From: Monoplex corrugatus
Lineage: Eukaryota > Mollusca > Gastropoda > Littorinimorpha > Ranellidae
NCBI GenBank assembly: GCA_030674185.1
Contig: CM060312.1
Span: 1,034,992-1,098,991 of the forward strand
Direction of reading: 5' to 3'
Length of the DNA: 64,000 nucleotides
Positions 24,997 to 35,729 of this stretch are shown here, piece by piece (within the stretch, counting starts at the first letter, position 1; every line of letters starts with the position of its first letter). Position numbers and translations under genes: made by a program. The notes under the pieces were generated by a model. The model was not told the DNA's origin, made no database searches, and saw only the letters and a program-made list of their open reading frames with translations.

Positions 24997-25192
24997 GTCT
25001 CCTCTTTCTTTCTTGCTCTTCGTCTCCCTCCCTCTCTCTATCTCTTTCCCTCTCTCTGTCCCAATATCTCTTCTTTCTCTCTCTTATCTCTCTCTCCCTC
25101 CCTCCCTCCACCATCCCTCTCCCTCTCCCTCCCTCCCTCTCTCTCTCTTTCTCTCTCATTCTGTTCTTTTCTTTTTTTCTGGTCATGAAATA
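24997..25192. repeat. CT-rich low-complexity tract
   Basis: Pyrimidine-rich sequence (CTCTCT, CCCTCC and TTTCTT runs) immediately after the LINE tail. Apparent reading frames are Ser/Leu or Glu/Arg repeats without coding character. Confidence 0.85.
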
Positions 25193-25330
25193 TGTTGATG
25201 TATTGATTAGTCTCTCCTACTTGTGACGTGAAATATGTTGATGTATTGATTAGTCTCTCCTACTTGTGACGCAATCAGTATATGTTGATGTATTGATTAG
25301 TCTCTCCTACTTGTGACGCAATCAGTAAAT
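25193..25330. repeat. Triplicated 43-47-bp sequence
   Basis: Three copies beginning TGTTGATGTATTGATTAGTC at 25193, 25236 and 25283; the third is longer by a few bases. Confidence 0.9.
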
Positions 25331-25429
25331 GTGTTGGTCCATTGATCTCATTGCCTCCCCCTTGGTGATCCAGTCACGAAGTGTCAGCGTCTTTGGTCTA
25401 TGAGCAGGTTTATGTCATTTGCTATGACT

Positions 25430-26516
25430 AGTAGGGATCCTTTTCTATCACGTGTCATCGGCAGTATAGCGCATCATCAACTCCCACTCTATAAAACACC
25501 ACTTCTATGCTGATGACACCCAACTTCAAGACAGTGACTCACCTGATAATATACAGCGCCTGTTGACTCGCACCACTGAGTGTTACTCGGACATTAAGAA
25601 CTGGATGATGTTCAACAAACTTCAGCTTAATGACGACAAGACAGAAGCTATCCTCATTGGCACCCGTCAGAAACTTTCTCAGCTGCCTCCTCTTTCTCTC
25701 CCATTATGTAACACATCAGTCCCAATTTCTCATAAAAACCTTGGTGTCTGCATTGACTCTACCCTCTCCATGAACAACTTTTGTTTCTCAAACTGCCAGA
25801 TCTTGCTACTATCATCTCCATCGTATAAGGCTGATCAGGAAGTATCTCTCTGTCGAAAACAACTGCAAAACTCGTTCTCTCCTTCATAATGTCTCGCATT
25901 GACTATTGCAATTCACTCCTGTCTGGTCTTCCTGCCTCCACCATTCACATCCTACAGCGCATTCAAAACAATGCTGTATGCCTTGTACTCAAAAAGAAAA
26001 AAGCTGACCACATATCTCCTCTCCTAGCACAACTTCACTGGCTCCCTGTATCAAAGCGCATACAGTACAAACTAGACACCATGTGCTACAAAAGCCTCAA
26101 TAACGCAGCCCCCGATTACCTGTCAAACCTACTTGAGATCTATGTTCCCTCACGTACCCTCCGCTCTGCCTCCGATCCTCTGACTTTTCGCTTTCCACGC
26201 ACTAAGCTCAATACCTATGGTCCACGAGCCTTCTCTGTTTCTGGTCCACTCTCCTGGAACAAACTTCCTCTCTCAGTCCGTCAGCAACCTACTTTTGTCT
26301 CCTTCAAGTCCGCTCTCAAAACTCACCTTTTCTCCTCCGCATAAAATCCTAACCTCACTCAAACGCCCCCCCCCCCCCCCCCTCTGCAGCCTGTCTCCGC
26401 TCGGAGGGGAATCACATGGTTATAATATATAATTGTATATGCTATGCTCTCTATAATTTTCCATTGCTTTTATTCTTGCTTTTATTGCTTTTATTCTTTC
26501 TCCCCATTTATAGCCA

Positions 26517-26582
<66 letters not shown>

Positions 26583-26712
26583 CGTGCGTGTGTGTGCGTG
26601 CGTGCGTGCGTGCGTGGGTTCGTGTGTGTCTGCTTCAGCGCTTAGATTTGATTTTATCAAGATTTTGCGCTATATAAATATTGTAATTATTATTAATTAT
26701 TATTATTATTAT
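25430..26712 (+). mobile_element. CR1-like LINE with ATT tail (5'-truncated)
   Basis: Begins just before the RT YADD box and ends in TTTTGCGCTATATAAATATT followed by an ATT-repeat tail (26681-26712). The 3' untranslated part includes CTGCAGCCTGTCTCCGCTCG, a C-run, and a long (TG)n at 26518-26600. A shorter copy of the same 3' end lies at 41637-41913. One frameshift splits the coding part. Confidence 0.82.
25488..26344 (+). pseudogene. LINE reverse transcriptase C-terminal half, frameshifted
   Basis: The first frame carries KHHFYADDTQLQ with YADD at 25506-25517, then IKNWMMFNKLQLNDDKTEAI and LGVCIDSTLSMNN, ending in a frame change near 25795-25885. The second frame (25889-26344) has [48 protein letters not shown] and ends [14 protein letters not shown]. 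These blocks, in this order, are characteristic of the CR1/Jockey group. Loss of continuity, plus absence of the endonuclease and of RT motifs A and B, makes it inactive. Confidence 0.85.
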
Positions 26713-27410
26713 ATGGAATTTTTCGACCGTGAAAATATCTTCTTCAGAAAACTAAGTCTGAAAAGTGGGAAATGTGTGCAGCTAGGGAACTGGTACATTG
26801 TATTATGACAGATTTCGCAGCTTTATCTTCATTTCAGAATCATTTACCTTATCATCAAATTAGTTGGAATACTTGCGTCTTTCACTTTAAATCCATTTCG
26901 GACGTATTGGCACCATAATGTCGGCCTTCTCTGTTTCCATTTCAAATGTATTCATGCTACGGACCTTGCTTTCCTCTGTCTTTTTACAGATTTATTTGCG
27001 TTATCATAGCTTCCTTCTTTGCGTTTCAGTTTCAGAATCACTCACATCATTGCAGCTTTCTAGTTTCTGTTTCCATCTTCACTGTATTCCGTTATGACAG
27101 CTTTCTACTCCCTGTTTCCATTGTGAATTTTTCCAAGTTATGGTACCTTCCTGTCTGTGTTTTACATTTAAATTTACTCACGTTATAATGGCTCCCTGCT
27201 CCTTCATTCCCGTTGTTATAATAGCTTCCTTCTCTGTATTTCCGATACAGATTTATGCATGGTATGGTAGCTTCTTTCTCTGTGTTTTCGATACAAATTT
27301 ATGCACATCATAATATCTTCCTTCTATGTGTTTTCGGTACAAATGTATTCACATCATAATATCTTCCTTCTCTGTGTTATCGAATCGCTACAAATTAATG
27401 CACGGTATGA
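26713..27410. repeat. Highly diverged left arm of the 46-bp satellite
   Basis: From about 26820 the sequence shows repeated, drifting versions of the 46-bp unit seen cleanly at 30401-32290 (AGCTTCCTTCT, GTGTTTTCGATACAAATTTA, GCACATCAT). Similarity rises from left to right, and the last few units before the LINE at 27411 are easily recognised. No gene seen. Confidence 0.65.
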
Positions 27411-27416
27411 TAGCTT

Positions 27417-28445
27417 CCATTGTTCCTCACTGTCACCAACGTCTTCCAGAGCACTGAATTTGTTTTGAACATGTACATTAAATTTTTTTACGTATCACTT
27501 CATCTGTCTTTAAGAGTCCAAGGTTTAATTTGATGTTGTTTTTGGTCTGTTTCCTTTTCCTCAATTTCAGTCTAAATCTTCTCACTACAGGATTGTGGTC
27601 ACTGTTGCAGTCTGCGCCTGGTAGTGTTTTTGCTGACAGTAAAGAATTTCTAAATCTGTTGTTGATCAGGATGTAGTCAATCTGATTTTTGGTATTATCT
27701 CCTGGACTCATCCAAGTCCATTTTCTTCTATTAGGTTGCTCAAACCAGGTGTTTCCTAAGTACTATAAACACATTCATCTGTGCCCATTCTACAGGTTTC
27801 TCTCCCCTTTCATTTTGTGTACCAAGGCCATGAGGTCCAGCTATATCCTCCACCCTATCCTGTCCCACTTTAGCATTAAAATCTCCCATTATGACTGTAA
27901 CTTCTTGTGATTTGCATTGGACTTTGGCCATCTCTAATACTTCGTAGAAGTTGTCGATGTCTTCCTGAATACTTGCGGATGTTGGTGCGTATACCTGAAT
28001 GATGTTGATATCAAATGGTTTACCTCACAACTTGACCAGCAAAACTCTGTCGGACACAGCCCAGTATCCCTTAACTGCTTTTGAGTTGTCTTTGTCCACC
28101 ATGATGCCTACTCCTCTTTCATGTGAGTTACCACCAGAGTATATCATTGTGTATTCTCCTGATGTTATCATGCCTGTCCCCTTCCATCTCACTTCCCCTA
28201 GTCCTAAAATACCAATGTTAAGTCTTTCCATCTCTGTCTTGATATTTTCTAATTTACCCTTTTGCAACAGTGTTCTTATATTCCATGTTGCAACTTTGAC
28301 GTGTTCAAAATCTGAGTTTAGGGTTCGCAATAACTTGCTGACGGTCTGGTGTCACCTGTGCCGCACGACGGTCCCTACCGGACGAAGCTGCTCCATAGGA
28401 GCACCTATTTACGTCGTTGTCTTTGATTTTTTTGTTTCTGTCCAT
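27417..28445 (-). pseudogene. LINE family B endonuclease (inverted 5' part)
   Basis: Read on the minus strand, an ATG at 28445 starts MDRNKKIKDNDVNRCSYGAA. After one frame change it continues with HVKVATWNIRTLLQKGKLEN, LGLGEVRWKGTG, a VIMGDFNAKVG motif (near 27880), NQIDYILINNRFRNS and GADCNSDHNPVV, the SDH active-site motif. So all main motifs of an APE-type LINE endonuclease are present, spread over three frames. The upstream 5' untranslated sequence is very short or absent. Two or three frameshifts disable it. Confidence 0.85.
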
Positions 28446-28450
28446 GATTC

Positions 28451-30390
28451 AAGTTGAGGAATTTGATAAATGAAGCTTGTTAGGAAATCCCTAAGGCAGA
28501 CAGAAAAGCAAAAAAGAACTGGATGACTAATGAAATTTTGGGCTTGATGGAGGAAAGGAGGAAGGCAAAGAGAAATGAGGAGATCTACAGGAAGATAAAC
28601 AAAGAGATCAGGAATAGATGCAATGAAGCTAAGGAAGCTTGGCTGACAACAAAGTGCAAAGAAATAGAAGACCGACACAAAATAGATCCTCAGGGTATGT
28701 ACGGACGAATTGAAGAAACTGTCTACAGAAAAAATACATACACATCAACCGGTTGCTTGAAATCGAAAGATGGCACGCTTATCATGGAAAAAGACAAAAT
28801 ATTAGACAGATGGGGAGAGTACTTTAAAGACCTTTTTGAGGATGACAGAAACGAAGAACACATTATTAAAAATAACTTTGAAGGACCATCCATAATGAAA
28901 GATGAAGTTAGAGCAGCACTGAAAAAGATGAAACCGGGAAAAGCCCCAGGACCAGACAACATTACTACAGAGATGATTGAAGCCCTGGAGGAATTTGTCA
29001 TAGAAAAAATAACAGTCCTCCTAAATGAAATTTACGACACTGGAAAAATCCCCAAAGATATGTCAAAATTAATTTTCATTGCACTTCCAAAGAAGACAGG
29101 GGCTATAGAATGCGAACTCCATCGCACAATCAGTTGATGAGCCATGTAACAAAAATCCTGTTAAGAATAATCATGATGAGGACAAGGAAGAGAATCAAAA
29201 GAGAAACAGCAGAAGAACAGTGTGGATTTGTGGAAGGGAAAGGAACTATTAATGCCATATACATCCTAAGAACTATCATAGAGAGGTCAAATGAGATGAA
29301 TAAGGATTTGTATTTATGCTTTGTTGACTACACCAAGGCTTTCGATCGGGTAAGACATGATGAATTGATCAACCAACTGGAGAGACTCCTGTTGATGGAA
29401 AAGATCTACGAATAAGCAGAAATATGCACTGGGAACAAACAGCTGCAATGAGAATAGAAAACAATGTAAGCTCTTTCCAAAATGTCAAAAGAGGAGTTAG
29501 ACAGGGTTGTGTTTTGTCACCAGATCTGTTTTCACTTTACAGCGAAAACATCATGAGAAACCTAGAAGAAGACCATGGATTAAAGGTTGGAGGGAAAATG
29601 ATAAACAACATTCGATATGCAGATGACACCGTGCTAACTGCAGAAAGTGAAAGAGACCTATAAAACTTTGTGAATATACTAGAAATAGAAAGCAAAGGAA
29701 AGGGGCTGGAACTAAACAGCAGGAAGACTGAAGTCATGGTGATCAGTTAAAAACATGAAATTTCCTCACGCTAAATAACAGCAAGTGGCACAACCTTGAC
29801 ACAGGTTGATGAATTCAAATACCTGGGAACAATCATTTCATCAGACGGCAGATGCACATCAGAAATAGCCGGCTGAATTGGCCAACCCAAAACAGCATTC
29901 AAGAAGATGACAAGCATTCTTACCAACAAATGCCTGTCAATTAACATCAGGAACAGAGTTCTTGATTGTTATATAGAACCAATACTGTTGCACGGATGCG
30001 AGGCGTGGACAGTCAACAAACAAAGCCAGAACAAGATTGAAGCAGCCGAGATGTGGTTTCTAAGAAGAATGTTGAGAGGTCCATGGACAGCAAAGAAAAC
30101 AAATGAGACAGTCTTGATGGAGGCAGACACAAGTAGATCACTCATAAGGAAGATTAGGAAAAGACAGGCAACATTTATAGGCCATTTTATGAGGAAGGTG
30201 GATTTGGAGCACCTGGTCACAACGGGAAAGCTGGAGGGAAAGAGAGCACCAGGTAGACCCAGGGAGAAATTGCTGGACGGACTTGCAGAGTGGCTGGGGA
30301 CGAGAAGGGTGGGGAAGATGCTAGGGGCAACGAGAGCTAGAGACAGATGGAAGTCCATGATCGCCAACGCCATGCGGCAGGGCACTGATG
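28451..30390 (+). pseudogene. LINE family B reverse transcriptase (plus-strand part)
   Basis: Open pieces at 28523-29137, 29110-29415, 29424-29663 and 29907-30390 together give YFKDLFEDDRNEEHI, MKPGKAPGPDNITTEMI, the CGFVEGKGTINAIYILRTII block (in frame here, unlike copies 1 and 4), motif A CFVDYTKAFDRVRHDELI, motif B GVRQGCVLSPDLF, YADD at 29616-29627, and the C-terminal CEAWTVNKQSQNKIEAAEMW and GRPREKLLDGLAEW. Frame breaks near 29130, 29390-29415 and 29660-29900 disable it. Confidence 0.87.
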
Positions 30391-30400
30391 ATGATGATGG

Positions 30401-32290
30401 TAGCTTCCTTCTCTGTGTTACCGATACAAATTTATGCACGGTATGGTAGCTTCCTTCTCTGTGTTACCGATACAAATTTATGCACGGTATGATAGCTTCC
30501 TTCTCTGTGTTACCGATACAAATTTATGCACGGTATGGTAGCTTCCTGTTCTCTGTTACCGATACAAATTTATGCACGCTATGATAGCTTCCTGTTCTGT
30601 GTTACCGATACAAATTTATGCACGGTATGGTAGCTTCCTGTTCTGTGTTACCGATACAAATTTATGCACGGTATGGTAGCTTCCTGTTCTGTGTTACCGA
30701 TACAAATTTATGCACGGTATGATGGCTTCCTTCTCTGTGTTACCGATACAAATTAGTGCACAGTATGATAGCTTCCTTCTCTGTGTTACCGATACAAATT
30801 AATGCACGGTATGATAGCTTCCTGTTCTGTGTTACCGATACAAATTAATGCACGGTATGGTAGCTTCCTGTTCTGTGTTACTGATACAAATTAATGCACG
30901 GTATGATAGCTTCCTGTTCTGTGTTACCGATACAAATTTATGCACGGTATGATAGCTTCCTGTTCTGTGTTAACGATACAAATTAATGCACAGTATGGTA
31001 GCTTCCTGTTCTGTGTTACCGATACAAATTAATGCACGCTATGATAGCTTCCTGTTCTGTGTTACCGATACAAATTAATGCACGGTATGGTAACTTCCTG
31101 TTCTGTGTTACCGATACAAATTAATGCACGGTATGATAGCTTCCTGTTCTGTGTTACCGATACAAATTAATGCACAGTATGGTAGCTTCCTTTTCTGTGT
31201 TACCGATAAGAATTTATGCACGTATGATAGCTTCCTTCTCTGTGTTACCGATACAAATTAATGCACGGTATGATAGCTTCCTTTCTGTGTTACCGATACA
31301 AATTAATGCACGGTATGATAACTTCCTTCTCTGTGTTACCGATACAAATTAATGCACGGTATGATAGCTTCCTTCTCTGTGTTACCGATACAAATTTATG
31401 CACGCTATGATAGCTTCCTGTTCTGTGTTACCGATACAAATTAATGCACGGTATGATAGCTTCCTTCTCTGTGTTACCGATACAAATTAATGCACGGTAT
31501 GATAGCTTCCTTCTCTGTGTTACCGATACAAATTTATGCACGGTATGACAGCTTCCTTCTCTGTGTTACAGATACAAATTTATGCACGGTATGATAGCTT
31601 CCTGTTCTGTGTTATCGATACAAATTAATGCACGCTATGATAGCTTCCTGTTCTGTGTTACCGATACAAATTAATGCACGGTATGATAGCTTCCTTCTCT
31701 GTGTTACCGATACAAATTTATGCACGCTATGATAGCTTCCTGTTCTGTGTTACCGATACAAATTAATGCACGGTATGATAGCTTCCTGTTCTGTGTTACC
31801 GATACAAATTTATGCATGGTATGATAGCTTCCTGTTCTGTGTTACCGATACAAATTAATGCACGGTATGATAGCTTCCTTTTCTGTGTTACCGATAAGAA
31901 TTTATGCACGTATGGTAGCTTCCTGTTCTGTGTTACCGATACAAATTTATGCACGGTATGGTAGCTTCCTTCTCTGTGTTACCGATACAAATTTATGCAC
32001 GGTATGATAGCTTCCTGTTCTGTGTTACCGATACAAATTTATGCACGGTATGATAGCTTCCTGTTCTGTGTTACCGATACAAATTTATGCACGCTATGAT
32101 AGCTTCCTGTTCTGTGTTATCGATACAAATTTATGCACGGTATGATAGCTTCCTGTTCTGTGTTACCGATACAAATTTATGCACGGTATGATAGCTTCCT
32201 GTTCTGTGTTACCGATACAAATTTATGCACGGTATGATAGCTTCCTTCTCGGTGTTTCCGATACAAATTTATGCACGGTATGGTGGACTC
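30401..32290. repeat. 46-bp satellite, homogeneous right arm
   Basis: About 41 copies of a 46-bp unit (TAGCTTCCTTCTCTGTGTTA, CCGATACAAATTTATGCACG, GTATGA); starts at 30401, 30447 and 30493 set the period. Two main alternating variants exist at two positions: TTCTCTG versus TGTTCTG, and AATTTATG versus AATTAATG. Far more uniform than the arm left of the LINE. Confidence 0.95.
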
Positions 32291-32330
32291 CTTTGTGTTT
32301 CCGACAAATATCTATTCGCAAATGATGCTT

Positions 32331-33260
32331 TCTTCTCTCCGTTTTGTTATCGAAAAATCTAGCAATACGTATTACATGACTAGTGTTATGTCTTTTATTA
32401 TTGTTGACGTCATATTGATAGACTGGTGTTATGTCGTTTATTACTGCTGACATCATATTGATATAACTGGTGTTATGGTGTTTATTATTGTTTACGTCAT
32501 ATTGATAGACTTCTGCTAAATCGTTTATTACTGTTTACATCATATTGATAACTGGTGTTATGTCCTTTATTACTGTTGATATCTTTATGTGACCAGTGTA
32601 TTTCGTTTTATTACTGTTGACGTCATGTTTATATGGCTTGTTTATTCGTTTATTATTGTTGACGTCATGTTGTTCTGATTAGTTTGTTTCGTTTATTACT
32701 GTTGACGTCTGTTGTTCTGATTAGTTTGTTTCGTTTGTTGCTGTTGACGTCATGTTTCTGATTAGTTTGTTTCGTTTGTTGCTGTTGACGTCATGTTGTT
32801 ATGACTTGTTTATTTCGTTTATTACTGTTGACGTCATGTTGTTCTGATTAGTTTGTTTCGTTTATTACTGTTGACGTCATGTTGCTATGACTTGCTTATT
32901 TCGTTTATTACTGTTGACGTCATGTTTCTCTGATTAGTTTGTTTCGTTTATTACTGTTGACGTCATGTTATGACTTGCTTATTTCATTTATTACTGTTGA
33001 CGTCATGTTTCTCTGATTAATTTGTTTCGTTTATTACTGTTGACGTCATGTTTCTCTGATTAGTTTGTTTCGTTTATTACTGTTGACGTCATGTTGCTAT
33101 GACTTGTTTATTTCGTTTATAACTGTTGACGTCATGTTGTTATGACTTGTTTATTTCGTTTATTACTGTTGACGTCATGTTGCTATGACTAACGTATTTT
33201 GTTTATCACTGTTGACGCCATGTTGCTATGACTAACGTATTTTGTTTATCGCTGCTAAAA
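32331..33260. repeat. ~43-bp array carrying CRE palindromes
   Basis: About 21 units of roughly 43 bp, GTTTATTACTGTTGACGTCA then TGTT and a CTATGACTTGTTTATTTC or CTGATTAGTTTGTTTC half. Fourteen units contain the exact octamer TGACGTCA; the outermost units have degenerate versions (TTACGTCA, TGACGCCA). Alternation of the two second halves suggests a two-unit higher-order repeat of about 85 bp in the middle. Confidence 0.92.
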
Positions 33261-33555
33261 ATGTCTGTAGGCAAGAAACCAAGGAGGACTTGTTCTTCGT
33301 CTGTCGCTAAATGGGTACACTGTTTCTTTCTTTGTTTGTTTTTTCTTTCTTTCTTTCTTTCTTTGTTTCTTTCTTTGTTAATCAAAATGAACTGCCTGAC
33401 GGTTCTCGTAATGTCCCAAGTTACCCTGTGGTCAGATGCATATTCAACAAACTGTGTATCAGGACACACAGAACATTAGTGTACTGGGTCTTTAGTGGCC
33501 ATCTTGACAAGCCAACAGCAGGCTGGGCAACAACAGTAGATTAAGTTAGAACGTC
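33261..33555. other. Unique segment with TTTC microsatellite
   Basis: Non-repetitive sequence around a TTTC-rich run (33323-33380). Short open frames exist on both strands but none has splice borders or recognisable content. No gene called. Confidence 0.45.
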
Positions 33556-34028
33556 AACTTGGTGAGCCAAATTCTGACAGTAAAGAGTGGACTCACTGAA
33601 AAAGTCATCTTGGCTAGCCAAATTCTGGCTGGGTAAAAAGTGACCAATTTAAATCGTCATCTTGGCGAGCTAAATTCTGGTTGAATAAAGAATGGATTAA
33701 TAAAATCGTCATCTTGGCGAGCTAAATTCTGGTTGAATAAAGAATGGATTAAATTTAAAAAATCATCTTGGCTAGCTGAATTCTGGTTGAGTAAAACAGG
33801 TGGACTAGCTTAAATCGTCATCTGGGCAAACCAAATTCTAACTGTTTAAATAGACTGGACTAACATGACACGTCATTTTTGACTAACTGAATTCGTCATC
33901 TTGGTTAGGGAAACTCTGGTTAAATAAAGAGTGGATTAAATTGAATTGTCATCTTGGCTAGCTAAATTGTCATCTTGGCTAGGTAAATTGTCATTTTGGC
34001 TAGCTAAATTGTCATCTTGACTGGCTAA
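33556..34028. repeat. ~50-bp minisatellite, left of the SINE
   Basis: Imperfect units of 45-52 bp built on TCGTCATCTTGGCGAGCTAA and ATTCTGGTTGAATAAAGAAT. From 33950 shorter partial units (ATTGTCATCTTGGCTAGCTA) alternate. The array resumes at 34658. Confidence 0.85.
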
Positions 34029-34644
34029 GTTTCAGTTTCTCAAGATGACGTCTCCGCGCTCGGAATGAATTCCATATACACTAACGTCACATATGATGGA
34101 AAAGATTCAGAATGATCACGGCACAAGCCTTAAGCCTTCACATAAACCCATGAGCTGGCCAGGTCCTGAGGCCCTACCTAGATAGTTCCATAACCCTGAG
34201 GTCGTAGGGAAGTGAGGTGGCATAGATCTGAACTTTTCCCGGGGCCAGCACAATGAGGGAGGAGCCCATTCCCTCTCTCTCGCTTCGAATTCATATTCAT
34301 ATTCACATTTTAATTACCAAGACTTCAGAAAGGCAAGAAGGCTAACTGGTCTTCAAAGGGTGGGACCTTGGAAATCAACCTATCTTTCCAAAGAATTACC
34401 AAGGCAGCCGGACAATGCCCCGCCCTCCACGATTTTGAACTGCCGTGGCATCTTTAGCGTGCGCAGCCAGAAGGCACACTGTTCCGACTCGGTTTTCGAC
34501 CCCCTTCCGAAGGACTAGACGTTCAGTTCGATTTTCCGGTCAAACTGAGGAGAAAAGTCGAGATCTCTACGGGGAACGAACCCTGGAACCTCGAGTTTAG
34601 TTATTGGCAGGCGAACGGGCTGAACCATTCTGCCACTCTTCTCC
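34029..34644 (-). mobile_element. tRNA-derived SINE, 616 bp, with target duplications
   Basis: A unique block interrupts the ~50-bp array and is flanked by a 13-bp direct repeat, CTTGACTGGCTAA, at 34016-34028 and 34645-34657. On the minus strand the 5' end carries a tRNA-like head: an A box TGGCAGAATGG (plus-strand 34625-34635, full match to TRGYNNANNGG) and a B box GGTTCGTTCCC (plus-strand 34572-34582, one mismatch to GGTTCGANNCC), 42 bp apart as in a pol III promoter. About 500 bp of non-tRNA body follows, with no poly(A) at the 3' end. Transcription by RNA polymerase III and mobilisation by a partner LINE are inferred from these features. Confidence 0.82.
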
Positions 34645-34657
34645 CTTGACTGGCTAA

Positions 34658-34930
34658 ATTCTGATTTAGTAAAAGGAGTGGACTAACTTAAATCGTCATC
34701 TTTTCAATCCAAATACTGCTGATTACATAGACTGGACTAACATAAAACGTCATTTTGGCCAGCCACATACTGGCTGGATAAAAGCAGTGGACTAAGCTGA
34801 CACCTTAAAGTTCTAGATTGATTTTGGGCGATGGGGGTGAGAAAGGTGGTGGTGGACAGTCTGTTACTTATTAAAGTAGATATGTACGGCGACGTCAAGT
34901 ATCGACTTTCAAAAACTGGCAGCACACAAT
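34658..34930. repeat. ~50-bp minisatellite, right of the SINE, decaying
   Basis: Three to four diverged units (ACTTAAATCGTCATCTT, CATAAAACGTCATTTTGG) continue the array after the SINE, then fade. Confidence 0.7.
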
Positions 34931-35089
34931 ATTAATTAGATTGGCTGGTACTTGTCGTTCTAACAGTGTGTTACTAAGCATGTTGAAACCGCCTTCTATT
35001 CCCTTGTCTTTAAGTGTGTCCACTTGAAATCTTCCTATTTCCACGATTATTATGGCGTTGATCACTAAACCGTGACTTAAGGGGCACCA
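34931..35089. other. Unique spacer
   Basis: About 160 bases without repeat or coding signal between two arrays. Confidence 0.4.
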
Positions 35090-35690
35090 TCAAGACCTGA
35101 CTCAATGAGCACCAAATAGCTGTGACTCAATGAACACCACCAAGTTACGACTTATTGAGTACCACTAGCACCACAAAGTTATGAGTTCATAAGTACTGAC
35201 ATAAATCTGACTCAATGAGTACCGCCACCAAGTTATGACTCAGTGACCATCACCACCAAGCTATGACTCAGTGACCATCACCACCAAGCTATGACTTAGT
35301 GACCATCACCACCAAGTTATAACTCAGTGACCATCACCACCAAGCTATGACTCAATGAGTGCCACCACCAAGCTATGACTCAGTGACTACCACCACCAAG
35401 CTAAGACTCACTGACTACCACCACCAACCTATGACTCAGTGACTACCACCACCAAGCTATGACTCAATGAGTACCACCACCAAGCTATGACTCAGTGACT
35501 ACCACCACCAAGCTATGACTCAATGAGTACCACCACCAAGCTATGACTCAGTGACTACCACCACCAAGCTATGACTCAGTGACTACCACCACCAAGCTAT
35601 GACTCAGTGAGTACCACCACCAAGCTATGACTCAGTGACTACCACCACCAAGCTATGACTCAGTGAGTACCAGCAGATTTGTTCCCAACA
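35090..35690. repeat. 28-bp array carrying AP-1 heptamers
   Basis: Units of 28 bp (ACCACCACCAAGCTATGACT, CAGTGACT), degenerate at the left edge and clean from 35220. Sixteen exact TGACTCA heptamers occur, most of them 28 bp apart. Variants replace CAGTGACT with CAATGAGT. Confidence 0.93.
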
Positions 35691-35729
35691 CCAGAGATGG
35701 GCCACTATTGCTATATCTCACCGTAAACA

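Larger units (their letters stand above)
27411..30408 (+). mobile_element. RTE-like LINE family B, copy 3, near full length with inverted 5' part
   Basis: Two pieces of one element in opposite orientation: the 5' third (endonuclease) on the minus strand at 27417-28450 and the remainder (RT to tail) on the plus strand from 28451. Comparison with the collinear copy at 53594-56072 shows that the pieces meet almost exactly: the inverted part ends at GAGGAACAATGG and the plus part begins AAGTTGAGG, which are three bases apart there. The ends are flanked by TAGCTTCC at 27411-27418 and 30401-30408 in satellite sequence. This is the twin-priming (5' inversion) structure known for LINEs. Confidence 0.88.

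Noticed and set aside
33250..33380. Short open frame MSVGKKPRRTCSSSVAKW
   Set aside because: Basic and protein-like for about 20 codons but runs into a TTTC microsatellite, with no splice donor and no upstream support.
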